DNA from: Syntrophomonadaceae bacterium
GTDB lineage: Bacteria > Bacillota > Syntrophomonadia > Syntrophomonadales > Syntrophomonadaceae
Assembly (NCBI GenBank): GCA_012798055.1
Contig: JAAZOA010000358.1
Span: 1 to 7,487 of the forward strand
Reading direction: 5' to 3'
Length of the DNA stretch: 7,487 nucleotides
A program made the translations under genes and the position numbers. This document shows, in pieces, positions 1 to 7,214 of this stretch; within the stretch, counting starts at the first letter, position 1, and every line of letters starts with the position of its first letter. The notes under the pieces were generated by a model, which was given only the letters and a program-made list of their open reading frames with translations, had not been told where the DNA came from and ran no database searches.

Positions 1-401
1 CCCTCAGCAGCTTTGAGCCTGTTTAGAGCCCTCTGCAAGGCAGCCTCGGCCCGGGTCATATTGATATCAGCTGCTTTGGCAGCCAACCTGGCTTCGGCTC
101 TGTCCCTGGCGGCTTTGGCCCGTAATACGTCGATCTGACTGCCGCGCTCAGCGGTTTCTGCCAGGACGCGGACCTCGTTGTTCATGACTTCCATAAATCC
201 ACCGCTCAGGGCTACCTTTTTAATCGCACCGCTGGCATCAGTGTATCTCATGATACCTATGCCCAGGGCTGCGATCATCGGAGCATGGTTCCTCATGACA
301 CCCAGTTCGCCGTAGACTTCCGGTACGACTACAAATTGGGCCTCATCCTTGAATAAACGTTCCTCCGGGGTTACGATTTCGAGCATGAAGGTTCCTGCCA
401 T
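1..401 (-). CDS. atpC: F1 ATP synthase epsilon subunit (3' end cut by window)
   Basis: Epsilon subunit of the F1 central stalk, which binds gamma and the c-ring and can inhibit ATP hydrolysis. Reading from the ATG at 401, 133 full codons are visible and no stop is reached; family members are about 133-138 residues, so only the last few can be missing. The N-terminal beta-sandwich (about 1-85) carries GELGVMRNHAP at 31-41 and an SGGF motif at 66-69. The C-terminal two-helix domain (about 90-133) includes IDVLRA at 90-95 and RALNR at 124-128. The pattern E85, I90, D91, R94, A95, R101, R124, R128 matches the ATP-binding residues described for Bacillus PS3 epsilon, at a constant offset of two. 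The start lies 3 nt after the atpD stop, with a G-rich weak ribosome site inside the end of atpD, so coupling to atpD translation is likely. The internal ATG at residue 6 is a less likely start. Confidence 0.96.
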   Translation of the reverse strand, partial: MAGTFMLEIVTPEERLFKDEAQFVVVPEVYGELGVMRNHAPMIAALGIGIMRYTDASGAIKKVALSGGFMEVMNNEVRVLAETAERGSQIDVLRAKAARDRAEARLAAKAADINMTRAEAALQRALNRLKAAE

Positions 402-404
402 GGG

Positions 405-1811
405 CTACGCCCCCAATCGTTTAGCTTTGGCGATTGCCGTTTCAATGTCCCCCACCATATAGAACGAATCTTCGGACAGAGCGTCGTGTTTGCCTTGCAG
501 AACCTGGGCGAAAGACTCAACCGTATCGCCAACTCTTACATATATTCCCGGGCTGCCGGTGAACTGTTCGGCAACGTGGAAGGGCTGGGACAGGAATCTC
601 TGGATCTTTCTGGCTCTGGCAACAACGACTTTGTCATCATCGGATAATTCATCCATACCCAGAATGGCGATGATGTCCTGCAGTTCCTTATATCTCTGCA
701 GGATCTGCTGTACGCCGCGGGCGGTGAAGTAGTGCTTATCTCCCAGGATCTGGGGGTCCAGTATACGGGAAGTCGAATCCAGCGGATCCACCGCCGGGTA
801 AATGCCCAGCTCGGAAATGGCACGGGAAAGAACCGTGGTAGCGTCCAAGTGCGCGAAGGTGGTGGCCGGCGCAGGGTCGGTCAAGTCGTCCGCAGGCACA
901 TATACGGCCTGGGCGGAAGTGATAGATCCTTTGCGGGTACTGGTGATGCGCTCTTGCAGCAAGCCCATATCGGTAGCCAGGGTTGGCTGGTAACCAACGG
1001 CGGATGGCATGCGGCCCAGCAGAGCGGATACTTCGTTGCCGGCCTGTGCGAAACGGAATATATTGTCGATGAATATCAGCACGTCCTGTCCGCCTACGTC
1101 ACGGAAGTACTCCGCAACCGTCAGACCGGTCAAGCCGACCCGCAGGCGGGCTCCGGGAGGTTCGTTCATCTGGCCGAAGATCAGGGCGCATTTCTCGATA
1201 ACGCCGGACTCCACCATTTCACCCCAGAGGTCGTTGCCTTCACGGGTCCTCTCGCCCACGCCGGTGAATACTGAATATCCGCCGTGCTCATAGGCGATGT
1301 TTCTGATCAGTTCCTGAATTATAACCGTCTTGCCAACTCCGGCCCCGCCGAACAGCCCGATTTTTCCTCCCTTGGCATAGGGGCAAATCAGGTCGGCAAC
1401 CTTGATGCCGGTCTCCAGCAACTGGGTCGCCGGCAATTGGTCTACCAACTTGGGGGGGTCACGGTGGATTTCCCAGTAGTCAGCGGCATTTACCGGTCCG
1501 CCTTCGTCCACCGGTTCTCCCAGCACGTTCAGGATACGTCCCAGACATCCGTCCCCGACGGGAACCTTGATGGCAGCGCCGGTATTGACTGCTTCCATGC
1601 CCCGGTTAACACCATCGGTAGGGCTCAGCGCGACACACCTGACAATGTCGTTACCCAGCAGCTGGAATGCTTCCAGGGTAATGTCGATGTTGCGCTCTTC
1701 ATTTTTTATGGTAATAGCGTTCATTAGATCCGGTAACTCATTGGCTTTGAAGCGTATGTCCACCACCGCGCCGATAACCTGAGTTACCTCACCTTTTGTT
1801 ACATTCGCCAT
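405..1811 (-). CDS. atpD: F1 ATP synthase catalytic beta subunit
   Basis: Catalytic subunit of the F1 head; three copies alternate with alpha and make or split ATP. The 468-residue length is normal for the family. Visible motifs are the Walker A loop GGAGVGKT at 155-162, GERTREGNDLW at 186-196 with the catalytic glutamate E187, Walker B DVLIFID at 243-249, the QERITSTRKGSITS segment at 286-299, the ADDLTDPAP loop at 307-315, and the DELSDDD form of the DELSEED lever at 387-393 that pushes on gamma. The ATG at 1811 is preceded by AAGGAGG at 1822-1828 with a 10-nt spacer. The gene lies 33 nt after atpG and 3 nt before atpC. The stop is TAG. Nothing is missing or unusual in the catalytic core. 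Confidence 0.99.
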   Translation of the reverse strand: MANVTKGEVTQVIGAVVDIRFKANELPDLMNAITIKNEERNIDITLEAFQLLGNDIVRCVALSPTDGVNRGMEAVNTGAAIKVPVGDGCLGRILNVLGEPVDEGGPVNAADYWEIHRDPPKLVDQLPATQLLETGIKVADLICPYAKGGKIGLFGGAGVGKTVIIQELIRNIAYEHGGYSVFTGVGERTREGNDLWGEMVESGVIEKCALIFGQMNEPPGARLRVGLTGLTVAEYFRDVGGQDVLIFIDNIFRFAQAGNEVSALLGRMPSAVGYQPTLATDMGLLQERITSTRKGSITSAQAVYVPADDLTDPAPATTFAHLDATTVLSRAISELGIYPAVDPLDSTSRILDPQILGDKHYFTARGVQQILQRYKELQDIIAILGMDELSDDDKVVVARARKIQRFLSQPFHVAEQFTGSPGIYVRVGDTVESFAQVLQGKHDALSEDSFYMVGDIETAIAKAKRLGA

Positions 1812-1821
1812 TCTCTACTTT

Positions 1822-1828
1822 CCTCCTT
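1822..1828 (-). promoter_or_regulatory. Ribosome binding site of atpD
   Basis: AAGGAGG lies 10 nt before the atpD ATG. It is the closest match to the anti-Shine-Dalgarno consensus seen in the F1 part of the operon and fits the need for equal, high output of beta and alpha. Confidence 0.8.
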
Positions 1829-1834
1829 CTATTG

Positions 1835-1865
1835 AGAGCTTCGGCTATTTCTTAAGAGCTTCGGC
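1835..1865. repeat. Imperfect 20-nt tandem duplication across the atpG stop codon
   Basis: The 11-mer AGAGCTTCGGC occurs at 1835-1845 and again at 1855-1865, exactly 20 nt apart. On the coding strand the first copy encodes the end of gamma (AEALK) and the second begins at the last base before and within the TAG stop and runs into the spacer before atpD. The remaining bases of the two 20-nt units are only partly alike. It looks like a small old tandem duplication that lengthened the atpG-atpD spacer. A role in translation is not evident. Confidence 0.55.
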
Positions 1866-2720
1866 GCCACCAACAATATCCAGTATTTCATCGGTTATTG
1901 CCGCCTGCCTGACTTTGTTCATCTTAAGGGTCAGGCTGTCAATGATTTCTCCAGCATTGTCACTGGCGTTGCCCATAGCCGTCATTCGAGCCCCATGCTC
2001 ACTTGCCTTGCCTTCCAACATGGCATGGTAGATCTGACTGCCGACATACCGGGGGAGCAAAGTTACCAATATCTCCTCGGCACTGGGCTCATAGATATAC
2101 TCCACATTAAATTTCTCTTCAGAAGCGGAAGCCTCCGGAGGCTCAATGGGAAGCAGCTTGACTATAGTGGGTACCTGGCGCAGGGCGTTTATAAACTTCG
2201 CATACACTATGTTGATTTCGTCGAACTCTTCATTCTCGTAAGCATTGATAACATACTGCGCGATTTCCCTGGCATCAGCGTAACTAATTTTGTCCCCCAG
2301 GTTCACGAACTCAGCCTCCAGGCCACCCCGTTTACGGAAGAAATCACGCGCTTTTCTCCCTACTGCAATAATTCCCTTGGCCGGATTTCTCTCATCTGCA
2401 GCTATATGGTCGGTACAGGCCCTGATTATATTGGTGTTGTACCCACCGCACAAACCTCTGTCTGCGGTTACCACGATATATCCGACCTTGGAGACTTCAG
2501 CCCTTTTCTTCAGCAGCGGGTGTTCGACATCAACTGACAATCCCGCCAACCGGGCTAGAGTGCCCTGCAAGGTCTCGGTATAAGGACGCGAATCCTCGGC
2601 AGCTTCCTGGGCGCGGCGCAGTTTGGCAGCTGCCACCATCTTCATAGCTTTAGTGATTTTCTGCGTACTCTGTACGCTGCGTATCCTACGCTTAAACTCT
2701 CTTACCCCTGCTCCTGCCAT
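1845..2720 (-). CDS. atpG: F1 ATP synthase gamma subunit
   Basis: Gamma subunit, the rotating shaft that couples the c-ring to the three catalytic sites. The 291 residues match the family's usual length. The N-terminal helix (about 1-55) has the typical RIRSVQSTQKITKAMKMVAA stretch at 12-31; the central Rossmann-like domain has DRGLCGGYN at 87-95; the C-terminal helix (about 245-291) contains MGNASDNA and ends in the conserved ITDEILDIVGGAEAL. The two terminal helices form the coiled coil inside alpha3beta3. The ATG at 2720 is fixed as the first in-frame start, because a TGA lies two codons upstream. A GGTGAT ribosome site at 2726-2731 sits 5 nt before it, between the gene and the atpA stop 13 nt upstream. 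The stop is TAG. Confidence 0.98.
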   Translation of the reverse strand: MAGAGVREFKRRIRSVQSTQKITKAMKMVAAAKLRRAQEAAEDSRPYTETLQGTLARLAGLSVDVEHPLLKKRAEVSKVGYIVVTADRGLCGGYNTNIIRACTDHIAADERNPAKGIIAVGRKARDFFRKRGGLEAEFVNLGDKISYADAREIAQYVINAYENEEFDEINIVYAKFINALRQVPTIVKLLPIEPPEASASEEKFNVEYIYEPSAEEILVTLLPRYVGSQIYHAMLEGKASEHGARMTAMGNASDNAGEIIDSLTLKMNKVRQAAITDEILDIVGGAEALKK

Positions 2721-2733
2721 ATCTCATCACCGC

Positions 2734-4245
<1,512 letters not shown>

Positions 4246-4267
4246 TTAAATGCTCACCCCTATCGAA

Positions 4268-4816
4268 TTAACTTATCTTTGCAGCTGTGAGGTTTTTCTT
4301 CAGCATCTCTAATTTCTTGGCCACTGAGGCGTCGATTATCTTGTCGCCTATCCTTATCTTTAACCCGCCGATCATGGATGGGTCAACGCTAAGGTCCAAT
4401 TTGATAGTTTTGCCGGTGGAACGCGACAGGTTATCAGCCAGGGTTTGAACGTCCTGTTCAGATACCGGCATAGCTGAGATGAGTTCCGCTTTTTTGATGT
4501 TGCGGGATTCGTCAGCCATATCCTCATATTCTTGATGGATCAGTTCCAGATAAGTCTCACGCTTCTTATCTATCACCAACAACAAGAAATTAAGAGTCAA
4601 AGGTGATACCGCCTGGGCGAAGACCTTGGTGGCCAATTCCTTCTTTTCCTTGGCAGGTACCAGGGGATGGGCAAAATATTCCCCAAGACCTTCGGTCTCT
4701 TTTATGCTCTGAACCACTTTACCCAGTTCAGCCTGATAATCGTCTATCTTGTCTGCTTCACGGGCAATGCTAAAAAACGCTTCAGCATAGCGCCTGGCGA
4801 CGCTCTTGTTTAGCAT
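4268..4816 (-). CDS. atpH: F1 ATP synthase delta subunit (OSCP-type stator)
   Basis: Delta subunit, which links the top of F1 (alpha N-termini) to the b-subunit stalk. The 182 residues fit the family. An all-helical N-terminal domain covers about 1-105, starting with the typical ARRYAEAFF at 7-15. The C-terminal part carries the family signature VDPSMIGGLKIRIGDKIID at 144-162, followed by ASVAKKLEML. The ATG overlaps the end of atpF by 7 nt (ATGCTAA on the coding strand) and has no strong ribosome site, only a weak G-rich stretch, so translation probably depends on ribosomes finishing atpF. This would tie delta output to b. The stop is TAA. Confidence 0.97.
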   Translation of the reverse strand: MLNKSVARRYAEAFFSIAREADKIDDYQAELGKVVQSIKETEGLGEYFAHPLVPAKEKKELATKVFAQAVSPLTLNFLLLVIDKKRETYLELIHQEYEDMADESRNIKKAELISAMPVSEQDVQTLADNLSRSTGKTIKLDLSVDPSMIGGLKIRIGDKIIDASVAKKLEMLKKNLTAAKIS

Positions 4817-5433
4817 AGCAAATCGCCCGCTTCGCTTACGAATTCTTTAACCATCTTCTGATGGTCGGCCTCGGTGATAGCTCTGCCCAAAACTTTCTCC
4901 GCAGCCTGCAAAGCCAGGTTAGCTGCCGTGTCTTTGAGTTCTGCCTTGGCTTGTTGAGTAGCAGCCGCGATTTCAGTGGTTCCTTTGGCAACTATCGCAG
5001 CATACTCTTCTTTGGCTTTGGCCAGCATGTCGTTCTTGGCGTCTTCAGCCGACTTGGTGGCACGAGCCACGATTTCCTGGGCTTCCTTACGGGATTCAAT
5101 AAGATTGGCCTGAGCTTCTTTCCTCATCTGCTCGACTTCAACCTTCAGCGCTTCTGCGTGCTTGATAGAGCTTTCAATAGTAGTTGCTCTTTGTTCCAGC
5201 ATATTGCTGACCGGATTGTAAGCAAACTTATAAAGAACTGCCAGCAAGCAGAAGAAGTTTACCGCGGACCAGCCTATGACGTAGAGGTTCCCGAATGCGG
5301 GGGGTTTCCCCTCCGGGGCTGCGACCGGCACTGTGGCGGCTCCTTCTGAAGCGTAACAGAGAGCTACAAATCCCATTACCATAATTAAGGATAAAAGGAG
5401 GCCTAATAGATAAATCCATTTGTTCCTCTTCAC
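4810..5433 (-). CDS. atpF: Fo ATP synthase b subunit with signal-peptide-like N-terminal extension
   Basis: Peripheral-stalk subunit b, anchored in the membrane and holding F1 through delta. The protein has 207 residues, against about 160-170 for most bacterial b subunits. The surplus is at the N-terminus: a basic MKRNK start, a hydrophobic stretch at about 7-25, and CYA|SE at 26-30, which looks like a signal peptidase I site. A small Pro/Ala-rich linker (31-47) comes next. The usual membrane helix follows at about 49-70, then a long charged helix from 72 to about 180 that forms the dimeric coiled coil, and a delta-binding tail. The start is GTG (5431-5433), 9 nt after GGAGGT. Because the extension begins just after a good ribosome site it is probably real. 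A lipoprotein reading is weaker, since Leu precedes Cys26. Family certain, processing inferred. Confidence 0.95.
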   Translation of the reverse strand: MKRNKWIYLLGLLLSLIMVMGFVALCYASEGAATVPVAAPEGKPPAFGNLYVIGWSAVNFFCLLAVLYKFAYNPVSNMLEQRATTIESSIKHAEALKVEVEQMRKEAQANLIESRKEAQEIVARATKSAEDAKNDMLAKAKEEYAAIVAKGTTEIAAATQQAKAELKDTAANLALQAAEKVLGRAITEADHQKMVKEFVSEAGDLLC

Positions 5434-5442
5434 GGATATGTT

Positions 5443-5448
5443 ACCTCC
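5443..5448 (-). promoter_or_regulatory. Ribosome binding site that fixes the GTG start of atpF
   Basis: GGAGGT lies 9 nt before the GTG at 5433. It supports translation of the N-terminal extension of subunit b rather than a start at an internal ATG closer to the conserved membrane helix. Confidence 0.75.
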
Positions 5449-5475
5449 AATCTCTCTTGTGCTAAAGTAAATGTG

Positions 5476-5518
5476 CGATAGGGCCCGGGTTAAACCAGTA
5501 TATGTACCTGCCCTACCG
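5476..5518 (-). promoter_or_regulatory. RNA hairpin in the atpE-atpF spacer
   Basis: On the transcript CGGUAGGGC (5518-5510) can pair with GCCCUAUCG (5484-5476), giving a 9-bp stem with one G-U pair and a 25-nt loop. No U-run follows, so an ordinary intrinsic terminator is unlikely. It lies downstream of atpE, whose product is needed in about ten copies per enzyme, so a role in protecting the atpE message or as a processing point is plausible. That role is inference. Confidence 0.5.
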
Positions 5519-5542
5519 CCCTCCAGTAACTTCTGACTGGTT
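5493..5542 (-). promoter_or_regulatory. Possible pseudoknot pairing over the atpE-atpF hairpin
   Basis: The transcript segment AACCAGU (5542-5536) is fully complementary to ACUGGUU (5499-5493), which lies in the loop of the 9-bp hairpin. Pairing would make an H-type pseudoknot. The same upstream segment can instead form a local 5-bp hairpin, CCAGU with ACUGG (5540-5536 with 5527-5523). These are mutually exclusive folds, found by eye only. Confidence 0.3.
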
Positions 5543-5546
5543 AGAT

Positions 5547-5552
5547 TGTCAA
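5547..5552 (-). promoter_or_regulatory. Isolated TTGACA -35-like box downstream of atpE
   Basis: A perfect TTGACA occurs 25 nt after the atpE stop. At 17-18 nt spacing only poor -10 matches follow (TTACTG or TACTGG), so an internal promoter ahead of atpF is possible but weak. Confidence 0.15.
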
Positions 5553-5577
5553 TAGACCTTGGGTTTGGTGACTGAAC

Positions 5578-5796
5578 CTACATTTTTCCTACCAGCATGA
5601 ACGCGATCAACAGACCATAAATGGTTAAGGTTTCAATAAAGGCCAAGCTGATGAACAGTAAAGTTCTGATGTCTCCGCCTACTTCGGGCTGTCTGGCAAT
5701 AGCTTCGATCGCTTTGCCTCCGGCAATACCCATACCTACACCACCACCCAGACCGGCGATGGATACGGCGATTCCAGCTCCTATTGCTATGCTCAT
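5578..5796 (-). CDS. atpE: Fo ATP synthase c subunit (rotor ring)
   Basis: Ring-forming c subunit that carries the coupling ion. It has 72 residues, at the short end of the family. Two membrane helices are clear: about 3-26 with the glycine series G15, G17, G19, G21, G23, and about 46-68. A polar loop contains R35-Q36-P37. The ion-binding carboxylate is E55 in FIETLTIYG. T56 and Y60 follow at the positions where sodium-type rings carry Ser/Thr and Tyr, but M22 stands where those rings have the key glutamine. The start is the ATG at 5796 because AAGGAGG lies 7 nt upstream; the open frame extends to an ATG at 5826, but those codons contain the ribosome site itself. The gene sits between atpB (60 nt away) and a 144-nt structured spacer before atpF. 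The stop is TAG. Confidence 0.98.
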   Translation of the reverse strand: MSIAIGAGIAVSIAGLGGGVGMGIAGGKAIEAIARQPEVGGDIRTLLFISLAFIETLTIYGLLIAFMLVGKM

Positions 5797-5803
5797 TTTT
5801 TCC

Positions 5804-5810
5804 CCTCCTT
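5804..5810 (-). promoter_or_regulatory. Strong ribosome binding site of atpE
   Basis: AAGGAGG, 7 nt before the ATG at 5796. It decides the start and gives atpE a near-consensus site, as expected for the subunit made in the largest number of copies. Confidence 0.85.
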
Positions 5811-5856
5811 TCCTGCTGCAATGCATTATACATTGGCAAAAATAATATGGTTAATT

Positions 5857-6540
5857 TTAATGACCCCCACCTGAAGATGCAGCTATGTAACTAGCCGACA
5901 ACAACGTAAACACAATCGCCTGTATGGCTCCCAACATGACGGCCAGACCCATCAGAGCCGTCGGTACGAAAAATGGCGCTAAGAACAACAGATAAGCAAC
6001 AATCATTTCTTCACCAAATATATTGCCAAATAGACGAACGGTGAGGGATAGCGGGTGGGCTATTTCTTCGAGTAAGTTAAGTGGCAGGAATGCCGGGTTG
6101 GGACTGATGAAGTGCCCCAGGTAATGAGCACCGTGTTCAGAGAAACCTGCATAGTGAACGGTCAAGGCTGTGATCAACGCCAAGGTCGCAGTAACATTCC
6201 AGTTACTGGTCGGCGGCTGGAATCCCTGAATATGAGCCGCGCCCGGGATCAGACCGCTGTAATTGCTGCAGATTATGAACAGGAAGAATGTTGACAGCAA
6301 TGGAGCATATTTCTTGGCAATATGTTCCTCATCCATCACCTGACCGAAGAAATTATAGGTGAACTCCACGATCATTTCTAATCCATTTTGCATTCCGCGC
6401 GGAATAACCTGCATGTTACGAGATCCCATAAATGCAAACAAACCTAGAACTAATACTAATGCCCACTGAGTTACAACGAGATGATCTACCGGAATTGGGC
6501 CCAAATGAAACAATACACTATCCCACATACCAAATATCAT
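5857..6540 (-). CDS. atpB: Fo ATP synthase a subunit
   Basis: Subunit a, the stationary membrane channel that passes ions to and from the c-ring. It has 227 residues, typical of the compact Clostridia form, with about five or six hydrophobic segments (roughly 22-40, 78-98, 114-133, 150-172, 176-196, 198-220). The coupling arginine is R169 in SLTVRLFGNIFGEE (165-178), and the last helix carries Q207. SGLIPG at 95-100 and the TSNWNVT segment at 111-117 are also family hallmarks. The ATG at 6540 is chosen because AAGGGGGGAG lies 5 nt before it. The frame stays open to a TTG at 6618, but that extension is polar, contains the ribosome site and has no match to the family. The TAA stop lies 60 nt before atpE. 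Confidence 0.98.
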   Translation of the reverse strand: MIFGMWDSVLFHLGPIPVDHLVVTQWALVLVLGLFAFMGSRNMQVIPRGMQNGLEMIVEFTYNFFGQVMDEEHIAKKYAPLLSTFFLFIICSNYSGLIPGAAHIQGFQPPTSNWNVTATLALITALTVHYAGFSEHGAHYLGHFISPNPAFLPLNLLEEIAHPLSLTVRLFGNIFGEEMIVAYLLFLAPFFVPTALMGLAVMLGAIQAIVFTLLSASYIAASSGGGH

Positions 6541-6545
6541 CTTTT

Positions 6546-6555
6546 CTCCCCCCTT
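6546..6555 (-). promoter_or_regulatory. Ribosome binding site that fixes the atpB start
   Basis: AAGGGGGGAG, 5 nt before the ATG at 6540. It rules out the longer frame from the TTG at 6618. Confidence 0.75.
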
Positions 6556-6659
6556 CCAATTTAGATTTATTTTTAGTTTTGTCGATCTGCCAGACGGTGG
6601 CCGGACCCAAAACTTCAAACCTGATTATGTAGTGGTCCTTTCCCTATAGGGCGACGTAT

Positions 6660-6685
6660 GACCAGGACTATTGCTGGTCCTGGTC
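6660..6685 (-). promoter_or_regulatory. 9-bp perfect inverted repeat over the atpZ stop codon
   Basis: GACCAGGAC (6660-6668) and GTCCTGGTC (6677-6685) are perfect reverse complements separated by 8 nt. The stem includes the last sense codons of atpZ and part of its TAG stop. The RNA after it (AUACGUCGCCCUAUAGGG) has no U-run, so this is not a typical intrinsic terminator. A role as a processing or stability point, or as a partial attenuator between atpZ and the structural genes, is inferred. Confidence 0.6.
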
Positions 6686-6925
6686 GCTTTCCTTCTGGGC
6701 TGCATTTCTTTGGCGCTCCCGTTCCATAAGTGCATCCCACATTATTTTCCCGGCAGTGGCAGCCCCCAATACGAACCCCAAGATGGTTAAAAGCGGAGAC
6801 ATGTCGAACTTGGTATCCAACCATCTGCCCCCTAGCAGCCCAATGGCCAGAACTGCGGCTACATTGGTAGCCAGATTGACCGCCATGGTCAGAGATTTTG
6901 CCCAGTTCTGCTTTTTTTGAGCCAT
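6668..6925 (-). CDS. atpZ: AtpZ/AtpI-family small membrane protein of the ATP synthase operon
   Basis: Small accessory protein at the head of the operon. The 85 residues form a hairpin of two membrane helices (about 12-34 and 44-65). The turn GGRWLDTKFDMSP at 32-44 resembles the family's conserved G-x-x-L-D turn. The tail is charged (residues 68-85, rich in E, R, K, D, Q). Family members are not part of the working enzyme core; work in Bacillus links atpZ and atpI to magnesium supply and enzyme assembly or stability. The start at 6925 is chosen because AAGGAG lies 7 nt upstream; the frame runs on to a TTG at 7000, but those residues carry no family features. No separate atpI follows; the next gene is atpB after 127 nt. 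The TAG stop is inside a strong inverted repeat. Confidence 0.88.
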   Translation of the reverse strand: MAQKKQNWAKSLTMAVNLATNVAAVLAIGLLGGRWLDTKFDMSPLLTILGFVLGAATAGKIMWDALMERERQRNAAQKESDQDQQ

Positions 6926-6932
6926 CGATAAT

Positions 6933-6938
6933 CTCCTT
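6933..6938 (-). promoter_or_regulatory. Ribosome binding site that fixes the atpZ start
   Basis: AAGGAG, 7 nt before the ATG at 6925. It supports the 85-residue form of AtpZ over the longer open frame that begins with TTG at 7000. Confidence 0.75.
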
Positions 6939-7116
6939 GCTGCTGCGGGAAAATATATTTGTGCAATATCCCCTGATACCAATTCTACATACTTCTTCAA
7001 AACCCTTTTTGCAGACTCAAATTTTCTGATATTTTTTTGGCGACGGCACGACTATCCGCTACCGCGACCTGGAGCAATCCGCCTTATAATTGCCTTTACG
7101 TTCCCTTGTATCCATA

Positions 7117-7145
7117 TGTATATCTGAAGCCCACTGGGTCCTCAA
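7117..7145 (-). promoter_or_regulatory. Candidate sigma-A-type promoter for the atp operon
   Basis: TTGAGG (7145-7140) and TATACA (7122-7117) are separated by 17 nt, each matching the consensus at four of six positions. The expected transcript start is near 7110, about 185 nt before atpZ. Position and orientation fit the operon promoter, but the match is modest. Confidence 0.3.
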
Positions 7146-7170
7146 GATTCTGCCCCTTATTTGGTCACGT

Positions 7171-7200
7171 AAGATATGTGTATTCGCCGTCCAATTTCAA
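7171..7200 (-). promoter_or_regulatory. Alternative candidate promoter for the atp operon
   Basis: TTGAAA (7200-7195) and TATCTT (7176-7171) are separated by 18 nt; the first box matches five of six consensus bases and the second four of six. It competes with the candidate at 7117-7145; sequence alone does not decide. Confidence 0.25.
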
Positions 7201-7214
7201 AACCCTGCAAATTC

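Noticed and set aside
732..1274. 180-codon plus-strand frame opposite atpD, and similar ones at 1284-1727 and 1995-2537
   Set aside because: Antisense shadows of atpD and atpG; their low-complexity or improbable protein sequence carries no recognisable domain.
5797..5826. Ten-residue N-terminal extension of AtpE from the ATG at 5826
   Set aside because: These codons consist largely of the ribosome site AAGGAGG for the ATG at 5796, and c subunits start directly before the first helix.
6541..6618. N-terminal extension of AtpB from the TTG at 6618
   Set aside because: The extra residues include the strong ribosome site for the ATG at 6540 and do not resemble subunit a.
6660..6685. Hairpin at the atpZ stop as an intrinsic terminator
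   Set aside because: No run of T follows the stem on the transcribed strand, and the downstream genes need expression from upstream.
6926..7000. N-terminal extension of AtpZ from the TTG at 7000
   Set aside because: A good ribosome site lies inside it, ahead of the ATG at 6925, and AtpZ proteins usually begin shortly before the first membrane helix.
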